This document shows, piece by piece, positions 53,375 to 62,786 of a stretch of DNA of 64,000 nucleotides; within the stretch, counting starts at the first letter, position 1; the number at the start of each line of letters is the position of its first letter. A program made the position numbers and the translations under genes. The notes beneath the pieces are model-generated. The model saw only the letters and a list, made by a program, of their open reading frames with translations, was not told where the DNA came from and ran no database searches. Source of the stretch: a virus; IMG/VR virus record IMGVR_UViG_3300027985_001318, positions 62,001-126,000 of that record; one strand, given 5' to 3'.

Positions 53375-54517
53375 TTACACTACGATAGTGCTGCCGTTAT
53401 AGCCGGCCATGTAATTGCTGGATAGCGTCTGACCAACAGAACCGCCGTTGCGACTATTGGTAAACTGACTATAAAGATCTTTCGGTACCCACCACTCCAG
53501 AGCATGTCCAGGCGTTTCCCCGTCGCTCGGGTTTACGTTGATCCACGGAAAAGCCAGGAAATTAAAGTACATCAGTTCATCTTTAGACAACTTAGTAAAA
53601 TAACGTTCCCGAGTGGAATCACCAAGTTCCGGGTTAAAGTACATTTCCTGACACCAGTTAAATTCATGTAGTAGTATCGGATCCATATACTCGCAGCCGT
53701 GGCAACGGAATGTTACAGTGATCTGATCGTTTTCGCTAGCACGAATGGTATTGACATCATAGTTGAACGCAGATCCGATATTTATACTGATCGGATAAGC
53801 TATGGTTCTAGCAATCTTCTGGACATGGGTCATATCCCGGTTAGTAACCAACCGATAGATAGCTGTTGCGAAATCCATCTCGTCTTCAATGATGGCATCT
53901 GGATGGGGAAAAATAGCTCCCTCGTAATTAAGCCCATAGTACTCCCGCCAAGCTAGTATCAGACCAGTAAGCGGATCACCGTCTATGTTGCGGAAGTTAC
54001 AGGTGATGTCAAAGGTATTGTAAAGCTTTACTGGACCATCCGGCAGGCTGTATTCTTCCTGATATAAACCAGGGTTAGAAGTCCAGCAAGAACTGACGAT
54101 ATCCGGGAACCCAGATACGTTGAGCAGCAAGTTGCTCAGTAGCGGCATAAAGGCCTGACGCGGGTCAATTAGAGGACAATTACGTCTTCCTGGCTTCTTT
54201 GCACTTACCGGATCAAGCAAATCTCTGATATAAGCCTGATAGCTTAACCGCTTATCGGTCATCAACGGAGTAAGTACCCGTGACGCTGCCAGGTTATCGT
54301 ATGACAAATTACATCTTGGTCTGGTGAACAAAGTTATCCCACCGTGATCATTATTGTGGGGCAACATAGTGCCGAAACCACGGGCGTTGATGCCAGCCAG
54401 GATATCTGCGTGAACACCCCTGGCGGTGCCAAGTCCTGATTCGCGAGACAGAATATCGAGCCATTTGGCTACGACAGCATCTGTGTACGAATTGGCATAA
54501 GTTACATCATTTGGCAT
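53375..54517 (-). CDS. virion-type protein, probably baseplate or tail (380 aa)
   Basis: ATG with TTAGGAGAGAT upstream. It lies 15 bases upstream of the baseplate wedge gene, so the two form a reverse operon. Many Tyr, Pro and Asn and beta-rich sequence (LYNTFDITCNFRNIDGDPLTGLI) suggest a structural fold. FRCHGCEYMDP (about 276-286) has a CxxC pair. No family name can be given. Tail or baseplate role inferred from the neighbour. Confidence 0.6.
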   Translation of the reverse strand: MPNDVTYANSYTDAVVAKWLDILSRESGLGTARGVHADILAGINARGFGTMLPHNNDHGGITLFTRPRCNLSYDNLAASRVLTPLMTDKRLSYQAYIRDLLDPVSAKKPGRRNCPLIDPRQAFMPLLSNLLLNVSGFPDIVSSCWTSNPGLYQEEYSLPDGPVKLYNTFDITCNFRNIDGDPLTGLILAWREYYGLNYEGAIFPHPDAIIEDEMDFATAIYRLVTNRDMTHVQKIARTIAYPISINIGSAFNYDVNTIRASENDQITVTFRCHGCEYMDPILLHEFNWCQEMYFNPELGDSTRERYFTKLSKDELMYFNFLAFPWINVNPSDGETPGHALEWWVPKDLYSQFTNSRNGGSVGQTLSSNYMAGYNGSTIVV

Positions 54518-54547
54518 GATATCTCTCCTAAATAAGGAAGGAAAAAG

Positions 54548-55798
54548 ATGGGCGCAATTAAAGACACCTTCGAAGTCGGAGGTACGTTGATGGAAGAGGT
54601 ATACAATCGCGGTAAAGCGGTTGCTGGACCTACTTCTCTTTCTGAATACACGCGGATGGCGCGGGTTTGTCCTCGAGTCCTGGTTGAAGACGGACTTCGC
54701 GGTTTGCCTTATATCAGCGAACTTCTACATACCAGTTGCAATATCTTTGCTGGCTATTACCTGACAGCCGTCAGTATGATGGCTGACATCAATGGCGTTA
54801 GCGTACTGGAGCGTCTGGAACGACTGAATCCGGATCGCGACCCGGTTCGTTACGTTAAAGCTAAATTTGGTAAAACCAGCTTTGGGGTAGAAGACTACGG
54901 TGACGGTTCCCTTAACCTGGAGTCATTTGCCACCGGTCTCCCGACAGCTGCCAAAATCAAACGGCAGATCAATCTCGAACCTATGACCTGGGACCCGACT
55001 CGTCAACGTTACGTTAAAGCTTCTTCCATTAATACTCTTTCTACTGAAGCTAATGACGACAAAACCGCTCAAATTGGCGGCAAGGGCGACGATAAGAAAG
55101 AAGGCCGTACTATCGAGGTCGGTAACCGCGCTCGTGACGCTATTGTTAGCGTTAGCGAAACCAACAACATGGGCGTAGGTAAAATCCTGGAAGTATCTCT
55201 CACCAATCGTGGTGAGACCATCTCCATCCCAGTAACTATCACTTTGGCGGTTAGTACCACCGACAGTGAAAGTATGTCTCATATTTTAGGCTTGTGGAAT
55301 CGCAACTATAAGCTGAAAGAGCGTTGGCATGGCATGCGCTCTGGTGAACTCAAGTTCTGGAGCGAATTCGTTTTCATGCAAGACATCATCGCTAACCAGA
55401 GACGTTCTGTCATGCGCGACAAGTCCGGCTATCTGGCTACCATGATGGCTCAGTCTACCAAGAATGCTGCCGCTGCTGCCATCTCTGGTACGGCTTCTGT
55501 TGCCACGGCCTCCAGTACGATCATGGTGTCGCAAGAAACAGCCCAGCAGATTCAACTGGCCGGTGCGTTCAGTTTCGACGATTACCGCGCTCGTCAACGA
55601 GTGTTCGAAACCACGTTCTCCATGCTCCTGTTCATCGTCGACAGCGAGTGGGAAATGGTTAAGATCTACCACCGCGGTATCGAACAACCGACCAGATTGA
55701 CCATCAAGGAACTGAAGTCCTCCAGTAAGGGCAACGGTCCGGATATCGCTGAAATCCTCAAAGCCTATCAGCTCGGTCGCGCGCCTGGCGTAGTGTAA
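54548..55798 (+). CDS. virion-cluster protein (416 aa)
   Basis: Starts a forward operon running to 58428. The N-terminal part has MADINGVSVLERLERLNPDR (about 77-96). An acidic/Lys-rich linker is at 170-195 (KGDDKKEGRTIEVG), and the middle is beta-rich (ETISIPVTITLAVSTTDSE), followed by Ala-rich helices. It resembles phiKZ-type head or tail proteins, but I cannot name one. The divergent start sits 30 bases from the 53375-54517 gene's start. Confidence 0.62.
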   Translation: MGAIKDTFEVGGTLMEEVYNRGKAVAGPTSLSEYTRMARVCPRVLVEDGLRGLPYISELLHTSCNIFAGYYLTAVSMMADINGVSVLERLERLNPDRDPVRYVKAKFGKTSFGVEDYGDGSLNLESFATGLPTAAKIKRQINLEPMTWDPTRQRYVKASSINTLSTEANDDKTAQIGGKGDDKKEGRTIEVGNRARDAIVSVSETNNMGVGKILEVSLTNRGETISIPVTITLAVSTTDSESMSHILGLWNRNYKLKERWHGMRSGELKFWSEFVFMQDIIANQRRSVMRDKSGYLATMMAQSTKNAAAAAISGTASVATASSTIMVSQETAQQIQLAGAFSFDDYRARQRVFETTFSMLLFIVDSEWEMVKIYHRGIEQPTRLTIKELKSSSKGNGPDIAEILKAYQLGRAPGVV

Positions 55799-55809
55799 GG
55801 GAGAGTTAA

Positions 55810-56712
55810 ATGAACATTTTTGATTTTGCGCGTTCCCTTCTGCCCAATCTGGAGCGCAACCGTGTAGCTGACGAGATCGCCACCCTGATCAAGATCGAGG
55901 AAAACTCGCTGATCGGTGCCTGGGAACTCGTCGGTAAAGAACTGAAGGGCAAGTTCCAGGCAGAAGAGATCTCCGGTATCGAGAAACTGTTGCAGGCGGC
56001 ACTTAAGGGCGTCCAGCGCGGCAGTCTCACCGAGATCCTGGAAAAGGCCAACGTCAACGCTGTTGAAGTTCTGAAGTTCCTGGAGGGTGCAGTAAATGAT
56101 TCTTTCGGTGATACTATTTCTCGTGAAGGTATCGACTACCGCAAGGCCACTGTACTGCAATATATCGAGGTAATGCGGCAGTTTATCGTTTTCCAACGCG
56201 GTTTCGTTCGTTTCGTAACCGTCTCTGAAACGAAAGCCCGTTTCCCCTCTACCGAATCCTTGGAAGAAGTCTTCTCTCCTGGCGAGTTGCGGGAAATGCG
56301 TTCCGGGGTTCAGGGTTTCATTGAACTCACAGTCCTGGCTCTCAAAAAGACCGCTGACATCGAAGCGGCTATTGCCGAGATCCCGGAAGTGGTTGTTGAC
56401 ACCAACGCTAGCGATAACCGTGCAGTGTCTCGCGTGATGGGTGCTGATCGGATCGATCCGTTCAACATGCGCGGTTTCTTCCAGAAATGGAACCCGATCT
56501 TCTGGATCCAGATGCGCTGGGCCGCACACCAAGTCGACATGTATAACGCCGCCCTGGAAGACCGCAAGGCTCTGGAGCAACGCCTGTTGAGCCTTCGGGA
56601 AATCCAGCGCAACGATCCCAATCCCCAACGCCAGAAAGTTATCGAGTATCATGAACAACGCCTGGCTCGCTTGGTAAGCAAGATCAAGGAAACGGAGCAA
56701 AAGTATGGCTAA
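55810..56712 (+). CDS. virion-cluster helical protein (300 aa)
   Basis: ATG with a GGGAGAGTTAA ribosome site, 11 bases after the previous stop. Almost entirely helical, with a charged coiled-coil C-terminus (KVIEYHEQRLARLVSKIKETEQ). It overlaps the next gene by eight bases. Scaffold-like or inner-head in character, but with no identified family. Confidence 0.65.
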   Translation: MNIFDFARSLLPNLERNRVADEIATLIKIEENSLIGAWELVGKELKGKFQAEEISGIEKLLQAALKGVQRGSLTEILEKANVNAVEVLKFLEGAVNDSFGDTISREGIDYRKATVLQYIEVMRQFIVFQRGFVRFVTVSETKARFPSTESLEEVFSPGELREMRSGVQGFIELTVLALKKTADIEAAIAEIPEVVVDTNASDNRAVSRVMGADRIDPFNMRGFFQKWNPIFWIQMRWAAHQVDMYNAALEDRKALEQRLLSLREIQRNDPNPQRQKVIEYHEQRLARLVSKIKETEQKYG

Positions 56713-57229
56713 GTACTCGTATTACCCTAACGGGTTTCGAGCCTACGTAGCAATGTCTGCCGCTTCGCAAGTTGGGGCTGACTTACAAGTAGTCTCGCTA
56801 ATGGACCGTTTTATGAATCAACCTGCGGTTCGTAACTCCTGGTCTTTCAAGAAAGAGATCGTTGAAACGGCCATACGGTTGTTCGGTAACGATATCTGGG
56901 CTTGGTTTGAAGCTCAGCAAAACAACCCCATGCTTTGTCAAGAAAGTTACGCTTTCCTGGAAGACTGTATTGACTTCATCCAAAAGGGTAAGCGCGATTT
57001 CTCGATTTACAGCAGGACTAGCTGTTTCAGAACCGATCGCAACGTACGGCCCGGCGATTCCGACGCTGTACTAATCTCTCGTAAACGACTCAAGCCGTTG
57101 GTTAGCCAGACACTTCGTCAAGAGACACGTCCCTTGCAAGCCTGGCTACTGCCCAAAGATGGCTGGATCGATTTGCTCTGTTCCATCTACACCCTGTTCG
57201 GACCTACTGGTCCTACACCCAAACCGTAA
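56705..57229 (+). CDS. virion-cluster protein (174 aa)
   Basis: Overlaps the previous gene by eight bases and precedes the first inner-body paralog by 11 bases. An aromatic-rich N-terminus (YSYYPNGFRAYVAMS) and a helical middle. Arg-rich C-terminal third. No domain recognised. Translation is coupled to both neighbours. Confidence 0.64.
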   Translation: MAKYSYYPNGFRAYVAMSAASQVGADLQVVSLMDRFMNQPAVRNSWSFKKEIVETAIRLFGNDIWAWFEAQQNNPMLCQESYAFLEDCIDFIQKGKRDFSIYSRTSCFRTDRNVRPGDSDAVLISRKRLKPLVSQTLRQETRPLQAWLLPKDGWIDLLCSIYTLFGPTGPTPKP

Positions 57230-57240
57230 GGAATACAAAG

Positions 57241-58428
57241 ATGAGTCTCATGCAAACCATGTTGAGCCGCGAAGGGCTCGAAGCCGATGTAGCCGCCAAT
57301 GGTACTCCCGTCGAAGTCAGCGAAGACACCTTGGCTGTAGTTGAAGCTTCCGATGCTCAAGAAGACGTCCTGGTTGAAGACATCGCAGCGGTTGACGCCG
57401 CCAACGAAGAAGCAACCGAGGTCGAAGAAGCAGTCGAGGATATCGGCGACGCCGTCGAGTCTCTCGAAGCTATCATGATCCGCATCTCTCAAGCTACCGC
57501 CGACGGCAGTAAGCTGACCCCGCGTGAACTGGGCTTTATCAGCAATGAAGCTCACGCCATTTACGCCGGTCTGAATCTGGCTCCCATTCCCGTAGTGGCT
57601 ACCGAATCTGTCGATGCCGACAACAATGCCGTATTGGCCATGGAAGGCATTGGCGATACCCTGTCCCGTCTGCTGGAAGGCTTCAAGGCTTCTCTGGGTC
57701 GTATCGGCTCCGCCATCAGTAAGTTCTGGACCAATACCTTCACCGCCTACGGTCGGATTCGCACCCGTGCCGAGAAACTGAAGGCCAAGCTCCAAGCTCT
57801 GCCCGGCGACACTGGCGGTGAAATCACTGCCAGCAAAGCCTTCGAAGGCTTTGAAAAACTCGGCGGTAAGTTCCTGAGCTCTTCCAAGACCATCGTGGTT
57901 GACTACCAAAACGCCCTGCTCGCTTACATCAAGAAAGGCTGCGAGGGCGACGCTCCTTCTCTGCAATCCGCCAAGGGCGCTCTGAAGGGTCTGCCCCATC
58001 AGCCGACCGTCGTTCGCGTCATGAACAAGTACGACCTGTTCGAGTACGACAAGGGTGCCGAAGGTAAGGGCGAGATCAAGGTTGGCGGTAAATCCGCTCT
58101 GATCAAAGCCATGGACGACGTGATCGCCCTCTGTGACCTGGTGCAACGTTCCCGCATGGGTTGGATGAAGATCACTACCACCATCAATGAACTGCTGGTC
58201 AAGTTCGTCAAGGCTACGTCGGCCTCCCACATCGGCGGTAAGAAATGGGCCATTGGCTTCAATGGCGTCGGTGAAGAAATGCAATTGACCAAGAAGATGT
58301 CCGATATTCGGATCATGCTCGGCGCTGCATTGCGCGCTCCGCGTGATTTCATCTCCTATGAACTGAGCACCGTGAACACCATGCTGGGCCTGACTGCTCG
58401 CGCAGTTAAGAGCGCTCCGGCCGCCTAA
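57241..58428 (+). CDS. head inner-body-like protein, paralog 1
   Basis: 395 residues. The first ~130 are acidic and Ala/Glu/Val-rich, with low complexity, ending in LAMEG at about 132-136. This resembles the removable propeptides of phiKZ inner-body proteins (gp93-gp97 family), which are cut by the head protease after an x-x-Glu site. After it comes a LSRLLEGFKASLGRIGSAISKFWTN segment split by an amphipathic helix, then a compact C-terminal domain. The next gene shares the KLTxREaGFxxxxxaA segment, the LAMEG site and the FW helix. Codon use is very biased, indicating high late expression. Likely packaged with DNA in the head. Confidence 0.72.
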   Translation: MSLMQTMLSREGLEADVAANGTPVEVSEDTLAVVEASDAQEDVLVEDIAAVDAANEEATEVEEAVEDIGDAVESLEAIMIRISQATADGSKLTPRELGFISNEAHAIYAGLNLAPIPVVATESVDADNNAVLAMEGIGDTLSRLLEGFKASLGRIGSAISKFWTNTFTAYGRIRTRAEKLKAKLQALPGDTGGEITASKAFEGFEKLGGKFLSSSKTIVVDYQNALLAYIKKGCEGDAPSLQSAKGALKGLPHQPTVVRVMNKYDLFEYDKGAEGKGEIKVGGKSALIKAMDDVIALCDLVQRSRMGWMKITTTINELLVKFVKATSASHIGGKKWAIGFNGVGEEMQLTKKMSDIRIMLGAALRAPRDFISYELSTVNTMLGLTARAVKSAPAA

Positions 58429-58551
58429 TCGAAAGCAGTTCTTGGCTAGTTATATGACGCGGTGTAGTGCCGCGTCAAATTTCTTTGCAAAGAAATTCTG
58501 TTTTTAATTATGGGACGCATTGGCGTCACTAACTCACCAAGGATTTTCATC
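58429..58551 (+). promoter_or_regulatory. hairpin-rich spacer between inner-body paralogs
   Basis: It holds a hairpin GACGCGG / CCGCGTC (58455-58475), a perfect 20-base palindrome AATTTCTTTGCAAAGAAATT (58477-58496), and a shorter GACGC / GCGTC pair just before the AAGGA ribosome site. No T tract follows the stems, so simple termination is unlikely. They may be RNA-processing or stability elements that adjust expression of the two strongly expressed genes. Confidence 0.5.
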
Positions 58552-59775
58552 ATGTCTGATTTTCTGAAAAATGCACTGCGCGGCGCTGGCCTGGCTATGG
58601 AAGACGCCGAAGTCGATACCGATGTCGAAGTACCGGTTGAAGACACCCCGATCGAAGAAGTCATCGAAGCTTCTGACGTCGAAGCCGATCCCGTTGAAGA
58701 AGGTTGCGATGAAGCCGAAGCAGCTGCTGAAGAAGCCGAAGAAGCTGCCGAAGGCATCGAAACCTCCGAAGAAGTCGTTGAAGCTCTGGAAAGCATCTAC
58801 AGCTCCATGGAAAGCGCCATGGCCGACGGCGGTCTGACCGCCCGCGAGGCCGGTTTCGCTCAAGCCGCTATTGCTGCGCAACTGAAGCGTCTGCGCGTCG
58901 CCGCTCCGGTGATCATGTCCAGCGAATCCTTCCTGTCCACCGAAGACCGTGTTGGTAATACCACCCTGGCCATGGAAGGCGTGAAGGAACTGGGCAAGAA
59001 GATCGTTGAAGCCATCCGCGCCGCACTGAAGGCTCTCCGTGATGCCGCCAAGAACTTCTGGTTGAAGATCACTGACACTGCCGGTCGTCTGGAAAAGCGT
59101 GCTACCGAAGTCGGTAACCTGCTGGCCGGTAAGGAAGGCGAAGCCGTTTACGGCGAGTTCTTCAAAGACCATCGCAACCTGACCAAGCTGGGCCAGTGGC
59201 TGTCCGGCGGCACCAAGCGCAAGGACTGGGACAAGCAAGCCATCTCCGTGGTCAAGGCTACTCACGCCGTCATGAGCTGGACCAAGACCGTACGTACCGG
59301 CCTGGAACAGATGACCGAAGGCAAGGAGTTCGTGTTCCCCGAGCTGGATACCAAGGCTTTCACTGATCTGCCCTGCGGTGCCAAGCTGGTCAAGACCGGT
59401 ACTGACAGCTTCTCCTACAAGCTGGAAGTTACCAAGACCCGCGAAGGCGCCAGCGAAACCTACGACCTGCCCCCCAAGGCTGTTCTGGTTACCCTGATGC
59501 GTCAAGTGGCCGAAGCCGCCAAGCAGCTGTCCGTTTACCGCAAGGACTGGCAGACCACCGATGCCGCCATCGAAGGCGCACTGAAGAAGCTGGAAGCCAA
59601 GGGCGACAACGCCGTTCAGAAGGAAATCCAGTCCAAGTTCACCAAGGCCGCACGCAGTGCTCTGACCCTGCCGCAGTCCTGGGGTGGCTTCGCGCTGCGT
59701 GCCCTGAGTGGCTACGTAAGCCTGGCTTCCCTGGTAGCCAAGCACTGGGATAAGCTGACCGGCGAGAAAAAGTAA
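58552..59775 (+). CDS. head inner-body-like protein, paralog 2
   Basis: 407 residues from ATG 58552 (AAGGATTTTC ribosome site); the frame upstream to 58510 is not used. The first ~140 residues are an acidic Glu/Ala-rich propeptide-like region, ending in LAMEG at about 139-143, a likely protease site shared with paralog 1. GLTAREAGFAQAAIAAQL (about 94-111) is the counterpart of KLTPRELGFISNEAHAIY in paralog 1. KEWGKKIVEAI..NFW matches the FW helix of paralog 1. Codon use is very biased. Expected to be packaged in the head and cut during maturation. Confidence 0.72.
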   Translation: MSDFLKNALRGAGLAMEDAEVDTDVEVPVEDTPIEEVIEASDVEADPVEEGCDEAEAAAEEAEEAAEGIETSEEVVEALESIYSSMESAMADGGLTAREAGFAQAAIAAQLKRLRVAAPVIMSSESFLSTEDRVGNTTLAMEGVKELGKKIVEAIRAALKALRDAAKNFWLKITDTAGRLEKRATEVGNLLAGKEGEAVYGEFFKDHRNLTKLGQWLSGGTKRKDWDKQAISVVKATHAVMSWTKTVRTGLEQMTEGKEFVFPELDTKAFTDLPCGAKLVKTGTDSFSYKLEVTKTREGASETYDLPPKAVLVTLMRQVAEAAKQLSVYRKDWQTTDAAIEGALKKLEAKGDNAVQKEIQSKFTKAARSALTLPQSWGGFALRALSGYVSLASLVAKHWDKLTGEKK

Positions 59776-59791
59776 CCCGTCAAGCTCCCTA

Positions 59792-59822
59792 AAAAGAAGG
59801 AGGGGAAACCCTCCTTTCTTTT
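59792..59822 (+). terminator. rho-independent terminator
   Basis: AAGGAGGG-GAAA-CCCTCCTT hairpin with TTTCTTTT tail, after the inner-body paralog 2 gene. Confidence 0.85.
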
Positions 59823-59842
59823 CAGCCAAACTCGGAGGACAT

Positions 59843-61105
59843 ATGTCTGATGAAAATGAGTTTTACGATCAAGCAGAGACTGATCTGGTCGATCGAGAGC
59901 TCGGGATTGTGGAAGCAATCGGCGTTCATGAAGAACTCGTAGATGCCGTTGAGTCAGGGTTGAACAAAACCTGGAGCTTCGAAACTCTGGCAATCCAAGC
60001 CGAGCTAGAAAAAGAGGAAACTATCGACCCCGAGAAACTCTGGATCGATGCTACCCTAAAAAGCTCTTTCTACGATGTAGAACAAGAACCGGAAGATATT
60101 CTCGAAGGACTTAATCTCACAGCTGAGTCTTTCAGGGAGCGCGCCAAGTCTTTGTTGACTACGGTTCTGGAATTCCTCGGCAGAATCCTTAAAAGCGCTT
60201 TGGCTATCTTGAGGCAGTGCGCTGACTTCTTCGTCGGCATTGAAGCTAAAGCCAAACGGATTCGTTATTGGGCCGAGAACAGTCGGTACAAAAAAGTCCC
60301 AGAAAAAGCAGCTATCGAGCTAGGTCGTAGCGCCAACAAGTTGTTAGTCGGTATGGTACCGGTTAAAGATGGCAGTCAATTGATCTCCGCATTGAAAGAA
60401 CACCAGTTATTTTTACAGCAGATCAAAGCCTACGTTAACCATAGTGTTCAGATCGGCGGTCGACTGACTGACGTAGTCGGTCAGTTTGATCTTAAGAACC
60501 CCGAAGCTTCCATTGAACGTATCCTCTCCGTTTATAAGGAAGTCAATCGCGGTGTTGCTGAGAAAATCTGCAGCAAGCAAATCAAAGACAATCGGTTCTT
60601 CGTTAATAAAGCCGGGATGCTTAAAACCTCAGTTCCTCTGCTAGGTGGAAAGCAATTTTATCTGGCAGTTAATAGCGGTGGAGCTAACGTATCTGAAGAG
60701 CTACGTAATGCGATTCGTACTAAGTTTATTTACCAGTTTAGTTCTAGCAACAGACCTGCGTTTACTGAAGCTGCTTTCAAACCAATGAGTGCTGAAGAAA
60801 TCATTTCGGCGATGGATTTGGTATTGGAACTCTCAGCTGCCGCTAAGAGCCTGGTTGAAGAAGACATTGAGAAAAAACTCGAGCTCATCAACAAACAGAT
60901 GACCGCCTCTAGTAAGAAGGCGCTTAGCTATTTCGATGAGCAATCTCAGCGCGAGCAGCGAGCTGTGACTGAACTGATGGTAGATACCGTAAAGGCATTC
61001 TCGATTCAGAGCTCTACTCCGATCCTCAATTACGTCTCTGCTCTCAGCTCTACGCTGAGAGCGGTTACTACGGTAGGTAAAGGGAGTCTGTCTCTCTTAC
61101 GTTAA
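59843..61105 (+). CDS. head inner-body-like protein, paralog 3
   Basis: 420 residues; ATG with a CTCGGAGGACAT ribosome site. It repeats the plan of paralogs 1 and 2: an acidic N-terminal ~85 residues with possible Ala-x-Glu sites (TLAIQAELEK near 49), then an amphipathic AKSLLTTVLEFLGRILKSALAIL segment split by charges, then a helical C-terminal domain. It is more diverged and less codon-biased than the other two. Probable inner-body or core protein. Confidence 0.62.
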   Translation: MSDENEFYDQAETDLVDRELGIVEAIGVHEELVDAVESGLNKTWSFETLAIQAELEKEETIDPEKLWIDATLKSSFYDVEQEPEDILEGLNLTAESFRERAKSLLTTVLEFLGRILKSALAILRQCADFFVGIEAKAKRIRYWAENSRYKKVPEKAAIELGRSANKLLVGMVPVKDGSQLISALKEHQLFLQQIKAYVNHSVQIGGRLTDVVGQFDLKNPEASIERILSVYKEVNRGVAEKICSKQIKDNRFFVNKAGMLKTSVPLLGGKQFYLAVNSGGANVSEELRNAIRTKFIYQFSSSNRPAFTEAAFKPMSAEEIISAMDLVLELSAAAKSLVEEDIEKKLELINKQMTASSKKALSYFDEQSQREQRAVTELMVDTVKAFSIQSSTPILNYVSALSSTLRAVTTVGKGSLSLLR

Positions 61106-61178
61106 AAAAGCCATTAATTATATGGCATTTGACGAGGGCCACGTCTTCATTTGTCGTTTCCTTAGAACGTCCCTGTTA

Positions 61179-61208
61179 AGAGGAGGGCTTCGGCCCTCCT
61201 CCTTTTTC
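61179..61208 (+). terminator. rho-independent terminator
   Basis: AGAGGAGGGC-TTCG-GCCCTCCTCC followed by TTTTT, between paralog 3 and the 61248 gene. Confidence 0.85.
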
Positions 61209-61247
61209 GCAAAATACTATAGACAGTCAGTTCTAGAGGTTATAAAC

Positions 61248-62783
61248 ATGCCTTTCACAACACTCGGATTGCAGGAAAGCTATCAGGCGATAACCCGCCC
61301 TGTAGTTAAAGAAATCATCGCACACATCCTTCAACTCACTAACTTACCGGCAGATACACCAATCTTTCACGTAGGGTCTTCAAACACAGCAGCCTTAGAA
61401 AACTCTACCATGGAAGAAAGTTTAGACCAAGTTCGGTTTTCTCAGAAGCAGAAGATTTTTATCCAGGTTTCTGAAAAAGCAAGCGAACAAACTGAACTTA
61501 CCATGCAGTCTACTAAGCCAGAAGGCCCGCCGGTATTCTTCGATCAGCCAAGAGGTGTGGTAATTCGACCGATCTACAGTCCTACCACAGTCACTATTTC
61601 AGTTAAGTTTCGCGCTAACGACCAAGTAGCTGCCGAAAGCTGGCGCAACGGTTTGCGTCGTAAGATTGCCGAAGACCTGATGGCCGTTAGTCACGAGATC
61701 CAATACCAGTACCTGATCCCTAATTGCTGCATTGGACTTTTACACGAAATATATACCCTGAAAGAAACCATCGATCCTGACAACGAAAAGCTTTCCGAAT
61801 GGTTTAAACGCTGCTGGACTAACGGAGCCACCACCGTTACCAAGATGGATACCAAACATCCGCGTATCGGCGTCAACGAACTCCAGACCGATGTGATAGG
61901 GTTCTTCGATTTCACTAGCCCGCCTGAGCACGACAAACACGAAGAAGGTTCTGCTTGGGAGATCTCGTTCGACTACGAGGTTCGTTTTGATAAGCCAACG
62001 GCACTGCAAGTAGTTTACCCAGTGATTGTCCACCAGCAGCTGCTGGATGAAAAATGGTTTCATCTGGAGACCAGTTACAAACCGTGGTTGCGGCCCGATA
62101 ATAGCTCTTTTAGTCGCAGAGCTTTTGATGGGGTAATTAACCAGACCAAACCTATCCCAGCAGAAGTTTTTGGCGGACTCCAGTACCCCAAATACGATGA
62201 CTGGTATCCGCCCATGAAACAGATGGCTACCAACACCATCCTTCGGGTTCTATGTAGCATCGCTGAAACAGATCGTACCTATATCGAGAAATTCGACGGT
62301 TTCGGTTTGTACGACATAAACCCAAGGTTTTTGGCCTTCATGCAGAAACACTATCGCTATCTGTTTAAGAAGGAAGAATCGCCATTTGTTCTTGAGCTTT
62401 GGGATGGCACGGATCGGATTGATCCATCGCAGATCGAAGTTAACGAGGAACTTGAGATCCGTACCAAATTCGAGCTCTCTCTACGGAATACTTACCACCT
62501 ACGTTTCTGTGCACTGATGGATCTTAGTTTGCTCTCAGATGCAGCTACGATGCGTTTCAGAACCGAAGGTCAGGCTTGTATTGAATTCCTGCAAGCTATT
62601 TGCCCTAACTTAGAGAACGTCGGTCTCGTACCGACTCTGACCAGCAACGGTATGGTTAGATCAGAAGAGTATTGGGCAGCTGTACGTTATATAGCGACCA
62701 CAAACCGCATGTATCGATCTAAGTACGAAGTGGTGCGTGCTAGAGCCAGTGGATTTGTCATCGAGGCCGATCAGTTGGAGTAA
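61248..62783 (+). CDS. virion-type protein, possibly tail or baseplate (511 aa)
   Basis: I chose ATG 61248 (AGAGGTTATAAAC ribosome site); the frame upstream would read through the terminator. Beta-rich, aromatic sequence with many Asp and Pro (PPEHDKHEEGSAWEISFDYE near 220-240, YPKYDDWYPPM near 308-318). It has no signal peptide or membrane segment and no catalytic motif. It is followed by a small gene after three bases and then by the truncated virion gene, so the three form one structural operon. Confidence 0.62.
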   Translation: MPFTTLGLQESYQAITRPVVKEIIAHILQLTNLPADTPIFHVGSSNTAALENSTMEESLDQVRFSQKQKIFIQVSEKASEQTELTMQSTKPEGPPVFFDQPRGVVIRPIYSPTTVTISVKFRANDQVAAESWRNGLRRKIAEDLMAVSHEIQYQYLIPNCCIGLLHEIYTLKETIDPDNEKLSEWFKRCWTNGATTVTKMDTKHPRIGVNELQTDVIGFFDFTSPPEHDKHEEGSAWEISFDYEVRFDKPTALQVVYPVIVHQQLLDEKWFHLETSYKPWLRPDNSSFSRRAFDGVINQTKPIPAEVFGGLQYPKYDDWYPPMKQMATNTILRVLCSIAETDRTYIEKFDGFGLYDINPRFLAFMQKHYRYLFKKEESPFVLELWDGTDRIDPSQIEVNEELEIRTKFELSLRNTYHLRFCALMDLSLLSDAATMRFRTEGQACIEFLQAICPNLENVGLVPTLTSNGMVRSEEYWAAVRYIATTNRMYRSKYEVVRARASGFVIEADQLE

Positions 62784-62786
62784 GCC

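Noticed and set aside
57187-58284. 365-codon antisense ORF over inner-body paralog 1
   Set aside because: Shadow of biased codons in the sense gene; no start signal.
58534-59829. 431-codon antisense ORF over inner-body paralog 2
   Set aside because: Same cause: the biased sense codons leave the opposite strand open; Gly/Leu/Phe-rich with no domain.
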